From Sinohyriopsis cumingii (Eukaryota; Mollusca; Bivalvia; Unionida; Unionidae), in the NCBI GenBank assembly GCA_028554795.2, contig CM068830.1:42888337-42952336 (forward strand): a stretch of 64,000 bases of DNA. Reading direction: 5' to 3'. Of the stretch, positions 37,663 through 43,819 are shown one piece after another (positions within the stretch are counted from its first letter, which is position 1; each line of letters starts with the position of its first letter). The notes below the pieces were generated by a model, which saw only the letters and a list, made by a program, of their open reading frames with translations, was not told the origin of the DNA and ran no database searches. Both the position numbers and the translations under genes were made by a program.

Positions 37663-39327
37663 TGTTATATTTCGGGAAGTACTTAAAAGCCAATTCATAA
37701 TTTTAGTCGATTAACTTGAAATTCTGTAATTAAATTAAAAATGAAGTGTTTTGATGATATGTCATATTTCTTCTTTCTTTCCACTAGGGTGTAAGTACTT
37801 CAAAGCTAAGCCATAATTATATTGTATGAACATGAAATTCCATAATTACATTAAATATGAGATATATGGATGATATGTCACATTTCTTATTTTTTGTCCC
37901 ACTATCTGGTTTCAAAGGAAGCCAGCATATTTGTGATGGTTAAAAAAGTTTAAAAACTTAGACTGGGGAGGAGATTATGTACTATCTTTCATTTTGCTTT
38001 GGGGATTTTGTCCTGGGGAGGGGGATTTTTTCCAGAGGAGAGTTGGTCCTACACCCAGATGAAGTACATTGGTACAGTTGTGTCTTTCTTTTTTTAAGCT
38101 TGCAAAGCCTTATATTTAAGTTGAAAATAAAGCAGCTCCAAAGTGGATAAATAAAATCTACTTGGTTTAATAAGACAAAAAAAATCTGTTAAATGTAATG
38201 ATGAAATATATAGATTTCTGACTTTAAGGAAACTCCCATAAATGTACACATGCACATTTCATTTTGATACCATAAATGGCAGGAATTACAAATGAAATAA
38301 TATAACATTTTAATAATTTATAATTATATTTAAGTTTACATTAAATGAGAGCTTTGTAGTATCTATATCAACTACAAGGAATCTTTTTCCCTCCATCTGA
38401 ATACTTGTCAAAATCTGTTTTTGCAATAGCTAAGTCACAAATAAAGAATAGAATGCATTGGAAAATTGATGGTTTTCATCTAGAACAAATAATTCTGTTA
38501 AAAAAAAGATAAATGTCATAATTTACCAAAGTATAATCCTAAAATATGTGTATAAAATGTTTTGAGCATAAATGAAAAAATAAACATGAAAAATTTGGAG
38601 AAATTATATTTTGATAATGGATCAAAGGGAGATAAATCCTCTAGGCTTATTCAGATCATGAGTTTGAACTGAATCTGTGAATTCCAATAGGAATCACGTT
38701 GTGGTAAAAAATTTATAGTTATATACAAATTTCAGAGCATCATTTCATTACTTGAACTAATTGATTTGTTTTATTAAGAATTATTCTATTTTCGGATAAT
38801 TGTCTCAGCATTTTGGACAACAAATATAGATCGTCAAGTCTCCAATATCCTATTGCCTCTCAAAGCACTTTAAACCTTTCATAGAAAAACAACCACCCTA
38901 GAAGAAATAAAATAGGATCTTTATCACCCAGAAAGTTTTGGTTATGATAATTTTTGTTTTTTTCTTCCTGTTTTCATGTTAAAGTTAACATATCACATAT
39001 TAATAATTACAATTCCTATCTGATCTTTTAAAAACAAGTGTGTTATACATTATCAACTTTCCAATCTTTTAGCAATGATTTACTGGATTCTTTATTTTTC
39101 CTTTTTATTCATCCTTTTAATTTTATAACTGAAGTGTAGATAGATATTATTATTTCAAGGAATTAATTTATGGGTTAACATGTTACATAAAGAAATGAAT
39201 TTTAATTTAAACAAAAGAATATTTTCTTATTCACTTACAGGTACAGAATCTAGAGAGAAAACTGGAAGAGTCACAGGAACAAATAGAGACAATGGAGTTC
39301 CAGTTACTTGAGATGGATAATTCCAAG
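5432..39327 (+). CDS. Partial JAKMIP-like coiled-coil gene, 10 internal exons
   Basis: This is a spliced gene whose joined exons give 396 codons with no stop; both ends are missing from the window. JAKMIP family members are cytoplasmic coiled-coil proteins that bind microtubules and Janus kinases. The evidence is order and spacing of recognisable blocks. A heptad-rich IRKL..LE..C segment is followed by KNKKFLEKN. Then comes a basic LLQHRKKRRLRNS block and an acidic/serine linker (SLEEDRSLGSECSFSSS). After these come a YRKLMKEHLRLEKSTALLQ block, QCRIEQLENLLESK, DYSW..EKDQL and MEFQLLEMD. Each has a counterpart, in the same order, in the C-terminal half of vertebrate JAKMIP1-3 as I remember them. 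All ten exons are phase 0-0. The first exon (residues 1-75) does not match JAKMIP by eye. Introns run from about 1.1 to 6.5 kb and are filled with tandem repeats and mobile elements. No promoter, start codon, stop codon or polyadenylation site lies in the window. An unrelated coiled-coil family is the main alternative. Confidence 0.72.
5657..6040 (+). repeat. Exon-derived minisatellite, about 30 bp unit
   Basis: Units read (tcctctgctacctc)(a/g)gtgagtgttatatttac. The first half is the last 14 bases of exon a and the second half is its donor and first intron bases. About 12 copies follow, several keeping cag|gtgagt-like donors (mostly with a mutated base, agtgagt). Reading through from the exon meets TAG within 11 codons. 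Confidence 0.85.
6295..6435 (-). mobile_element. SINE family B, 3' part
   Basis: On the minus strand it ends in ggcattaaacctcacaac followed by aagaacaacaac. The body match is the stretch with aataggctatacatgg and aggaaaaacccagg. The tRNA head is missing. Fuller copies are at 18128-18385 and 43560-43817. Confidence 0.6.
6440..8040. other. Intron sequence, nothing recognised
   Basis: Unique sequence between exons a and b. Short open frames (7007-7192, 7285-7482) have no splice context or family signal. Confidence 0.4.
8042..8143 (+). CDS. JAKMIP-like gene, exon b (34 codons)
   Basis: The exon lies between ctttttttcag and gttagt. It encodes SGCSEEESSQKSQMKVAELE and then LALKASVSQDSSQL. An acidic-serine stretch leads into a helix; MKVAELE resembles the QLKIAEL entry into the second coiled coil of JAKMIP. 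The donor gttagt is weaker than the others. Phase is 0 at both ends. Confidence 0.75.
8144..9200. other. Intron sequence, nothing recognised
   Basis: Unique sequence. Open frames at 8582-8863 and 8894-9208 have unremarkable composition, the first ending in a proline run from a C-rich stretch. Confidence 0.4.
9205..9541. mobile_element. Foldback MITE, about 335 bp
   Basis: The left arm (9205-9300: ttttaatcaatctgattata, agggtcatgttctagtgacc) and right arm (9446-9541: aggtcacaaggacatgaccc, gattttaatcagattgga) are inverted copies of about 90 bp with roughly 80% identity by eye. The centre is about 145 bp. No open frame of note. Confidence 0.6.
9640..9944 (-). mobile_element. SINE family A
   Basis: Minus-strand copy with degraded head (aggttcaaatcccagctgag) and a short (GT)n tail at 9646. 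Body motifs gctgcctcgcttggc and tctgcagcatgatc are present. Confidence 0.7.
10385..10709 (+). mobile_element. SINE family A
   Basis: Plus-strand copy. Head tgctccagtggcctaagtga with B box ggattcaaacccagg, full body, tail of degraded CA repeats (cacatgcatacacat). It lies 740 bp from the minus-strand copy at 9640, making an inverted SINE pair in one intron. Confidence 0.75.
10959..13385. repeat. Satellite-like array, 69-bp unit
   Basis: About 35 copies of a 69-bp unit (tcctgaaatcaaatcatttt ... actggataaatagaatgtca). Two main variants differ at the junction: tcatgacc and acagatgatc. A block marked by tgaaatgaag and ttttaatggactg recurs 558 bp apart (11721 and 12279), showing eight-unit higher-order copying. 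The right side (12,450 on) is more mutated. Confidence 0.92.
13386..13900. other. Intron sequence, nothing recognised
   Basis: Unique sequence between the 69-bp array and a family C MITE. The 85-codon minus frame starting at 13600 ends inside the array and is not supported. Confidence 0.4.
13912..14125. mobile_element. Palindromic MITE, family C
   Basis: Best-preserved copy. The left end tcgcttataagtcgagtcaa and right end ttggactcgtcttgtaagca are inverted. The open frames of 103 and 121 codons across it on both strands arise from the palindrome and are not genes. Confidence 0.65.
14649..14795 (+). CDS. JAKMIP-like gene, exon c (49 codons)
   Basis: The exon is bounded by ttttgcag and gtgaga. 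It encodes a continuous coiled coil starting IRKLRDLEQKCKSLQEKNKK and ending DEENKKL, with leucine and asparagine at heptad core positions. IRKL.D and EKNKK are the strongest JAKMIP-like marks in the gene. Phase is 0 at both ends. Translation runs on 31 codons into the intron before a stop, so the donor rather than a stop defines the end. Confidence 0.82.
14993..15207. mobile_element. Palindromic MITE, family C
   Basis: Left end agtttataagtcaagtcaa and right end ttggactcatcttataagca, with internal cagatctaagtctgtgcag. It is 200 bp downstream of exon c. Confidence 0.65.
15305..15600. repeat. Minisatellite, about 35 bp, purine-rich
   Basis: Imperfect copies of gggaggtaatgggaggtggg followed by agagcagcct. 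The plus strand is strongly G/A-rich. Confidence 0.75.
15709..15948. repeat. 122-bp tandem duplication
   Basis: Two nearly identical copies beginning tttattacattgataata at 15709 and 15831, containing gagagttagctgtgcctcg. Few differences, so recent. Confidence 0.85.
16446..16802. repeat. Degenerate GAT/GGT triplet array
   Basis: Imperfect gatgatggtggt triplets for about 360 bp, ending 80 bp before exon d. Triplet periodicity leaves long open frames on both strands (139 codons plus, 167 and 94 codons minus) of low-complexity Met/Val or Ile/Thr/Ser that I do not regard as genes. Confidence 0.85.
16882..17052 (+). CDS. JAKMIP-like gene, exon d (57 codons)
   Basis: The acceptor is tgtattttcag and the donor gtaaga. 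The product starts QELREQNKRKAMQLSRQLSQ and ends SIAALKQTIA, a highly charged coiled coil rich in Gln and Arg. The C-terminal part corresponds in position to the JAKMIP segment before the basic cluster. The acceptor lies only 80 bp after a 360-bp GAT/GGT triplet array. Confidence 0.8.
17129..17252. repeat. Three degenerate copies, about 47 bp
   Basis: Copies of atatccatatg...tgatacatttacattt lie back to back just after exon d. Confidence 0.6.
17277..17876. repeat. Minisatellite, 77-bp unit with sub-repeats
   Basis: About eight copies of a 77-bp unit. Each is composed of three related parts containing tgtatcc(c/t)attaaat, so it arose from an older unit of about 25 bp. Confidence 0.88.
18128..18385 (+). 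mobile_element. SINE family B, near full length
   Basis: The head ggccttaggtggtcgagtga resembles a Leu/Ser-type tRNA A box. The body includes ccaccatgtatagcctatc and the 3' end gctgaaaaatggcattaaac, then an A-rich tail with aacaac. The conserved 3' end resembles the tail reported for V-type SINEs of bivalves (recollection, not searched). Confidence 0.65.
18390..19040. other. Intron sequence, nothing recognised
   Basis: Unique AT-rich sequence with no exon-like frame. Confidence 0.4.
19049..19915. mobile_element. hAT-like non-autonomous element with internal satellite
   Basis: Ends are inverted and hAT-like: left cagtagttatcaatcttg...tggccca, right ttgggccatg...gaaccactg. Flanks atctaagg (19041-19048) and gtctaagg (19916-19923) form an 8-bp target duplication with one mismatch, as expected for hAT. 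The interior is a 50-60 bp array (see next entry) apparently amplified from its own left end. No transposase. Confidence 0.65.
19095..19815. repeat. CA-rich minisatellite inside hAT-like element
   Basis: About 13 copies of gccacacttgcagctctcag plus tgtgttctgtgggttgcaca, each carrying a (CA)n run of variable length. The first unit overlaps the subterminal sequence of the element. Long frames on both strands of Cys/His/Thr repeats are by-products. Confidence 0.88.
20519..20587 (+). CDS. JAKMIP-like gene, exon e (23 codons)
   Basis: This short exon lies between gcacttttcag and gtacaa and encodes EKDRRMELLQHRKKRRLRNS plus HDQ. Nine of the 23 residues are Arg or Lys. The same place in JAKMIP1 holds a basic LLRSKRHRGK cluster. 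About 30 bp after the donor, a 35-bp minisatellite begins. Confidence 0.78.
20618..21525. repeat. Minisatellite, 35-bp unit
   Basis: About 26 copies of cccttttcttgggcctgaat followed by aggaatattacatta, starting 30 bp after exon e. The last copies (21340-21525) are degenerate, with ctttggccttaatt. Confidence 0.9.
21932..22130. mobile_element. Palindromic MITE, family C
   Basis: Left end acttacttataagttgagtt, right end gtttgcagttggacttgact, internal agatctgagtctatgcag. It abuts the 45-bp array. Confidence 0.6.
22163..22665. repeat. Minisatellite, 45-bp unit
   Basis: About 11 copies of ctcagtggcatagttgaact-type units (gtcagtggcatagttgaa, ctccaaatgtgtaagg, atgtgcagttt). Because 45 is a multiple of three, stop-free frames persist on both strands: 176 codons plus and 225 codons minus. 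No splice context or family signal supports coding. Confidence 0.9.
22970..23475 (+). repeat. Dispersed repeat family D, copy 1
   Basis: Shares long segments with 24590-25090, including gctaatttgcataggtaaag, agtggaacaacccaatat-like sequence, and gaatgtttaagccatc. A reversed copy lies at 42155-42385. It is probably a transposon of unknown class. Confidence 0.55.
23476..24480. other. Intron sequence, nothing recognised
   Basis: Unique sequence with a C run at 23892. The phrase gggacctcaaaacacacttt at 24208 recurs at 26732, suggesting ends of a degraded element, but no TIR or LTR was established. Confidence 0.35.
24494..24522. repeat. (GA)n microsatellite
   Basis: Pure ga dinucleotide run of about 14 units. 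Confidence 0.95.
24590..25090 (+). repeat. Dispersed repeat family D, copy 2
   Basis: Second copy in the same intron and orientation as 22970-23475. The left part, gcagtttatatagctgattg and agtcagagataaacagccatc, also matches the reversed copy at 42155-42385. Confidence 0.55.
25157..25280. repeat. Hairpin, 44-bp arms
   Basis: Left arm tactgcatttacataggaaa...ttggatgga and right arm tccatccaac...cccatacaaatgcagta are inverted, about 85% identical by eye, with a 30-bp loop. A looser inverted pair, tatatgctcattttct near 25288 and agaaaaaatgagcatata near 26373, may mark ends of an adjoining 1.1-kb element. Confidence 0.55.
25300..26924. other. Intron sequence, possible degraded element
   Basis: Low-CpG unique sequence without exon-like frames. 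It includes the possible inverted ends described at 25288 and 26390. Confidence 0.3.
26925..27035 (+). CDS. JAKMIP-like gene, exon f (37 codons)
   Basis: The acceptor is gttttttag and the donor gtaggg. It encodes LVMLNASLEEDRSLGSECSF then SSSMSAGTSSLDSLQEE, an acidic and serine-rich non-helical linker. JAKMIP1 has a similar acidic Ser/Thr linker after its basic cluster. The last 34 bases plus the donor are the founder of the roughly 60-bp array that fills the next 630 bp. Confidence 0.78.
27036..27665 (+). repeat. Exon-derived minisatellite with decoy donors, about 60 bp
   Basis: The unit begins with the last 34 bases of exon f (gacatccagtct.gacagtct and gcaagaagag), continues through the donor gtaggg and about 26 bp of intron (ctgtaataatatacagta). 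About ten copies follow the real exon. Copies ending at 27397 and 27458 keep an intact GAG|gtaggg donor; others have gttagg, gtcagg or gattgg. Reading through any donor meets TAA within three codons. Confidence 0.9.
28032..28157 (+). CDS. JAKMIP-like gene, exon g (42 codons)
   Basis: Bounded by ttttgcaacag and gtaagc. The 42 residues run LSPEEVQKGYRKLMKEHLRL, EKSTALLQAHLDC, RTDPYRYKK. The helix YRKLMKEHLRLEKSTALLQ parallels the YQALQRAYALLQEQ segment of JAKMIP1 and leads to the third coiled coil. Phase is 0 at both ends. The 29-bp array of 3.1 kb begins about 220 bp downstream. Confidence 0.8.
28376..31530. repeat. 29-bp minisatellite with 899-bp higher-order repeat
   Basis: More than 100 copies of gatacaggtcactggagctt plus gtgtattat. 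Diagnostic variants recur at 899 bp (31 units): ggagtttttg at 29641 and 30540, ggagcctgtg at 29322 and 30221. A third ggagcctgtg at 30859 lies 638 bp (22 units) on. The last 500 bp are degenerate, with agtggtcac and cactggtca variants. Confidence 0.95.
31674..31754 (+). CDS. JAKMIP-like gene, exon h (27 codons)
   Basis: The acceptor is ttttttttcttcag and the donor gtgagt. It encodes MKTDLETELFVAQCRIEQLE then NLLESKE. QCRIEQLENLL matches the RCQAKIEDLEATL stretch of JAKMIP1 in position and character. The methionine is internal, because the reading frame enters in phase from the previous exon. Confidence 0.82.
31755..33420. other. Intron sequence, nothing recognised
   Basis: Unique sequence. 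Three short repeats of gagggcactg occur at 33030-33110. The 67-codon frame at 32520-32723 lacks splice context. Confidence 0.4.
33424..33751 (+). mobile_element. SINE family A, near full length
   Basis: Head ctctggtagcatagtggtta with B box ggattcgatccccagc, body intact including gctagacatcactataaact, tail aaatcacacacacag. Confidence 0.78.
34037..34105 (+). CDS. JAKMIP-like gene, exon i (23 codons)
   Basis: Between gtttccag and gtagag. Encodes GCDYSWVLEKDQLSAEKQSL plus LEQ. The tryptophan in a D-x-S-W context followed by EKDQL and a Gln/Leu-rich helix matches the DSHWVEDKQLF block of JAKMIP1 and is one of the best family marks here. Confidence 0.82.
34235..35310. repeat. Degenerate tandem repeats, roughly 150-180 bp
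   Basis: Five or six diverged copies share gaaggtcaaggtca, gtattttacattttc(a), cacttccc-like and agccatttgagatta segments. Starts 130 bp after exon i. Confidence 0.55.
35311..36265. other. Intron sequence, nothing recognised
   Basis: Unique sequence without recognisable features. Confidence 0.4.
36266..36352. repeat. (CA)n microsatellite with CG interruptions
   Basis: Compound run of ca with gcacgcacgcgcg segments, about 85 bp. Confidence 0.95.
36353..37080. other. Intron sequence, nothing recognised
   Basis: AT-rich unique sequence. Confidence 0.4.
37085..38075. mobile_element. Inverted-repeat element interrupted by a SINE
   Basis: The left arm (about 37085-37240: ggacataatcacctccccaa, tctaagtttagctttg, aaaccatcacaaac) and right arm (about 37920-38075: gtgatggttaaaaaag, acttagactggggaggagat) are inverted copies of about 150 bp. 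The 680-bp centre contains a SINE A copy at 37436. The element itself has no coding frame. Confidence 0.55.
37436..37661 (+). mobile_element. SINE family A, 5'-truncated with internal deletion
   Basis: Begins at the B-box region (gggttcgatccccagcc), loses about 70 bp between gagttagta and tgtcccagtg, and ends in aatc(ac)n, 28 bases of CA. Confidence 0.75.
38080..39240. other. Intron sequence, nothing recognised
   Basis: Very AT-rich unique sequence leading to the acceptor of exon j. Confidence 0.4.
39241..39327 (+). CDS. JAKMIP-like gene, exon j (29 codons), last exon found
   Basis: Acceptor ttattcacttacag, donor gtaagt. Encodes VQNLERKLEESQEQIETMEF and QLLEMDNSK. ETMEFQLLEMD parallels the LLEFRNLELEE motif that precedes the C-terminal domain of JAKMIP proteins. 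In that family about 200 more residues follow. I found no convincing continuation in the remaining 24.7 kb, so the next exon is probably beyond the window. Confidence 0.82.
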
Positions 39328-39749
39328 GTAAGTGCTTTTCTTTTTCTGTCCATCTGTGTGTTCATCTCACTATCAGTCATTTTCTCTCAGGTTGCTTGTT
39401 AAGAAAGAACCTCAGCAAATGTTGGAGACATATATGCATCCGTTATCTGAAATCCCCTTAACATGGTAATTATTTGTGTCTGTCCTTTTCAAGATTTGCA
39501 TTAAAATGTGAGAAGTCACATGTTCTTGATTTGTTGCTGAATTGAAGTTACACCACGTCCTGGAGATAATGCGACTTAAGGTCTGCAGATCTTGCTGTAA
39601 GTACCTGTCTTACCTGTATCATCTGATTAAGAAGACAACTTGTTGCATCCAGGTGAGCAATATTAAAATTTTGCAATTTAATATTGTAAAAGTCACATGT
39701 CCTACAATAGTGGCTGCATTCACTTAAACTTTAGGTCTCAAGTTTATAT

Positions 39750-40110
39750 CATTGGCACCCAACCTTTTTCAGCTGGGGACCAAAACAGATGAAATAATTA
39801 AAGTCACAGGCTGCATGAGTTAGTTTGTTCACCAACATTTCTAATACAGTTTAATTTTTAAAATTTAATAATTAAATATGAAAATCCAACACAATTATTA
39901 CATGTCACTAACGACATTCTTACTGTGTGGTTGTAATAATATTGTTAAATAAGATAGTTACATATTGCAGTAAACACATAAAACATCATCAGTAGATCCA
40001 TACAGAAAAATGTAATAAGTGTAAATTAAAATACATATTTTCAAAAGGACTGCCTATATGGCAGTAGGTTGTATGATGTGAAAGACTAGGCCGCAGGTTG
40101 GACATGGCTG
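39750..40110. mobile_element. hAT-like MITE with perfect 8-bp target duplication
   Basis: The left end cattggcacccaaccttttt and right end ccgcaggttggacatggctg are inverted. Both sides are flanked by gtttatat (39742-39749 and 40111-40118). The interior, with cagctggggacc near the left and gactaggccgc near the right, is typical of non-autonomous hAT elements. 361 bp, no coding frame. Confidence 0.75.
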
Positions 40111-40146
40111 GTTTATATGTTGATATGCTAGGAGTTACTGTCAGGC

Positions 40147-40470
40147 TCATATATCCTGCAGAAGCAGAAATTTTGGATCATCATTGTGATCAGTGTCAAA
40201 GTTTTGCGTACCCTCAGATAGTTTGGGGACTTTTTGGGGACTGTTTTGAGGTCCCAATAGACATCTGGGTTTTGGTAATCTGAGATGTACCTTAGCAAGG
40301 GAAAAATCGTCATTAGCATCCCTATAACTGGTAATGACATCTGTTTGCTCACTAAACCCTGCCTTAACAAAACAGTTTGCAACATGATCTGTGGAAACAT
40401 GACTCCGAGCAACACAATCTGTAAATCCAGTCATATTGATTGCAGACAGTACATGTTTTTTTGTCAACAC
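40147..40470 (-). pseudogene. pogo/Tigger-like transposase fragment
   Basis: A 107-codon minus-strand frame contains INMTGFTDCVARSHVSTDHV followed by ANCFVKAGFSE. In pogo/Tigger (DDE_1) transposases the domain end has a helix, then a W/V-rich segment and a CF.KAGF motif; this match is the basis for the call. The catalytic DDE residues are not in the fragment, and neighbouring frames upstream (to about 40561) look frameshifted. No TIR was found. It is a dead remnant. Confidence 0.55.
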
Positions 40471-40561
40471 TCATGAATGTACTGCTTCTGTTCCTCATTA
40501 TTTGTTGCTTTGTGTCTGAAGAAACTTTTTTTTCCGACTGGTAAGCTTTGAGCTTTTTCAC

Positions 40562-42150
40562 AGCAGTTACAATTCAAAATGAACACAGAAGAGATTTACT
40601 CAAAGCCGTACACAATTAGTGTACATATAGGTATAGAATAATAGCTAAAGGATGTTTGTAAATTGTTAGTCAAAACAGTACAAAACAAAAAAACATTTCT
40701 TTTAACCCTTAAATTGCATTGAACGAGCAACTGTTGATTCAAAAGTACTGATAATGAATGGGGTGTGATTATCGTGCCTTTATTACGTGTCACTTTTGTT
40801 AGATCCTTGTTATTTACTTTTGATGAATGCAGAGTTATGATCATGCTTTTGTTACCTAGAGTCTTTCTTGTTACACCTTTCTTATCTGAATAACCTCCAT
40901 TGCTTGTCAGATTATAAAAACTACATAATTGGGCTAATTTTCTCCAGCATATCTCACAAATCAAATGTTATTGTAATGACTCAGTTGTCTTAAACTAAGT
41001 ACATGTAACATAAAGAAGAAAGAAGTTTATTAAGATCAACAAATAAATTTAATTTTATTTTAAATTTATTTCTCTCAGTTGCAAAGCAAAATTTTAAGAG
41101 GAACTTATATTATTATGAATTAAATCCAAAATAATCCTACAAGTTCTATCACAAGTCCAAAGATCTAGAGTGTTTGGAATGAATTCCAGCATTGAATGTG
41201 CTGATTTACCAATAGTCTTGAATAGTTGATGTGCCAACAGTCTTCATGTATCACAGTGACATAATTCAGAATGTCTTTGAATGAATTCACAATAATCCCA
41301 AATAGTGATTTTGTCCAAAATATCAATGAGCAATTTGTAATTTCAATGAGTAGTTTTTAAATAAATGATTCCTATCATATTATATCTGAACACAACTGAA
41401 AATGATTCCAGAGACTGATCTTATCATAGGAGTGAATAATATATTTGACCACAGCCTTGTATAAAAACTAGGCACAATAAATGACCAGGATTTGTGTCAA
41501 AAGTTCACTTCCAGAACATTCTTAGTTGTAGATTAGGCTAGGCCTTGAAATGGAATAACCATTAACCACTTTTAAAAGAAAAGATAAAAGTCAGGTGCAC
41601 CATAACTACTCTGCTGTAAATCACAGACAAGGGTCAAGTACATATAATACTGCATTTATCAAGTCTCTGTTTGTCTTTGTACTAATTACAGACTGGATGG
41701 TGCTATTGTTCAAACTTCCTGAGAAGGTGTTGAATTTTTCTCACTGCAGAAAATGATTTCTCTGCATGTACACTGCCATGAGGGAGTGTCAAACATGTTG
41801 GGTGATGTTACTTTGTCAACACATGGCATACACTCCAGAAAGACTAATGTCAATATTGTCTTGGCATGGTGTACAAAAATAAAATGCTTCCACTTGTCAT
41901 TTGAGTTTTTTTTTACTTTTCCCACCCAATAGTCACAGAAAGCTCAGACTAATTGTTCACTAATTAAAGCTGCATTTTGACCACAAAAATAAATCACACT
42001 TGAATACTGTTCCAACCACCACTACTACTTTGTATTTTGAATATGGAGTAAAATCCAACTTCAAATTATGTTGTAGTAGATCATGAACATGCCAATAATC
42101 TTTTATAAACCTAGCTTAAACATTATCATTCAAGGAAGAGCTGTAATAAC
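40562..42150. other. Non-coding, nothing firm recognised
   Basis: The minus frame at 40596-40964 holds two copies of a phrase like GNKSMIITLHS and RNKGTIITPHS, so it is a decayed internal duplication, not a recognisable protein. The rest is unique. Confidence 0.35.
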
Positions 42151-42154
42151 TTTT

Positions 42155-42383
42155 GCTCTTCAGTAGGCATGCATATGATTAATCTAATTTCAAATGAAAT
42201 GGGTTGTTCCAATTAGCATACTTTACCTATGCAAATTAGCATAATGGGCTCTCCCACAGAAGTGCTTAAATGACTTGACACATTACAATAACTTTCATCA
42301 GTCAGTTAAGCTTTTTGTGAAATGATGGATGCTTATCTCTGACTATCTTAGCTTTTAATTGCCTTCATGATAATCAGCTGTAT
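42155..42383 (-). repeat. Dispersed repeat family D, reversed copy
   Basis: Minus-strand match to 22970 and 24590 (actttacctatgcaaattag; ctctgactatcttagc; atgataatcagctgtata). It leads directly into the 45-bp array. Confidence 0.55.
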
Positions 42384-42995
42384 AAACTGCATAGAGGACT
42401 GTCTACTGTTTACACAGACTAGTATCAACTGCTGTAAGCAGGACTGTCTACTGTTTACACAGACTAGTATATACTGCTGTAAGCAGGACTGTCTACTGTT
42501 TACACAGACTAGTATATACTGCTGTGAGCAGGACTGTCTACTGTTTATACAGACTAGTATATACTGCTGTAAGCAGGACTGTCTACTGTTTACACAGACT
42601 AGTATATACTGCTGTGAACAGGACTGTCTACTGTTTATACAGACTTGTATCTACTGCTGTAAGCAGGACTGTCTACTGTTTACACAGACTATTATATACT
42701 GCTGTAAGCAGGACTGTCTACTGTTTACACAGACTAGTATATACTGCTGTAAGCAGGACTGTCTACTGTTTACACAGACTAGTATCTACTGCTGTGAGCA
42801 GGACTGTCTACTGTTTGTACAGACTTGTATCTACTGCTGTAAGCAGGACTCTCAGTTCATGCAAACTATTACGTACTGCAGGACTGTCTAATGTTTACAC
42901 AGACTAGTATCTGCTGCTATAAGCAGGACTGTCTACTGTTTACACAGACTAGTATCTACTGCTGTAAGCAGGACTGTCTACTGCTATGCAGACTA
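42384..42995. repeat. Minisatellite, 45-bp unit
   Basis: About 13 copies of gactgtctactgtttacaca plus gactagtatatactgctg and taagcag. Two plus-strand frames stay open for 174 and 127 codons only because the unit is a multiple of three. Confidence 0.92.
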
Positions 42996-42999
42996 CATG

Positions 43000-43555
43000 C
43001 TTTGGATGTGTATAGTGATGGTCACAAAATGTATCTCTCTCTTTTTTTGCTTCCTAAGGTTACTGAAAATAGTGTTTTCTGAAACATGACCATATTCAGG
43101 GTATGGGAGTTTAAACAAAATCAATTTTTCTCAAAACACATTGTTTTAGGGCAGGTATGGGTTTAAATAAAAAAAAAAGTTTTCATAGTTACATGTCTTC
43201 AACATCATTTGCGGTATTCATTTTAAACTTTAGGATAATGATGTTATAGGTGTCAAGTTTATATACTGACAATGCATGGAGTTCCAGTCTTGCCTGTATT
43301 GCCTACTTAACCATCATGTGAAAGGTTATGAAAGTCCATTACAGGGGCTGTACTGACAAGCAAAACATTTTTTTTTAATGTATAATTCAGTCTTAATTAA
43401 TGTGTGTGTCACATATTATCATGTTATTTACTCAACTGTTGAGTAGCATTTAACAGTGTATAAATAGTTTCTGCCTGAATGAGATAGGGTTAAACTTTTC
43501 TGTATGTATTTGACGTTGTAGTATTCATACTGACATCCAGAATCACTAACACAAG
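43000..43555. other. Non-coding, nothing recognised
   Basis: Unique sequence. Confidence 0.4.
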
Positions 43556-43559
43556 ATAT

Positions 43560-43817
43560 ATTGATGTTATTGTTGTTTGGGGTTTAATGCCATTTTTCAG
43601 CACAAGATAGGCTATACATGGCAGCCAGTAAAACTGGTGGAGGAAGAATCCTGGATAACCCCGGGAAGAACCACTGACCCACAAGAAGCTACTGGCAAGC
43701 TTTCTCACGTATCCACGCTAGCCGAGCCCAAGACTTGAACCCACACTGATAGAGGTGAGATGGCAATGATCCGTAACAGTGAGCGCTTTAGACCACTCAG
43801 CCACTTGGGACCTCCAA
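43560..43817 (-). mobile_element. SINE family B, full length
   Basis: On the minus strand: head gaggtcccaagtggctgagt with A box ggtctaaagcgctcac, B-box region gtgggttcaagtct, body, and 3' end gctgaaaaatggcattaaac followed by aacaacaat. This is the clearest copy of the family. Confidence 0.72.
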
Positions 43818-43819
43818 GA

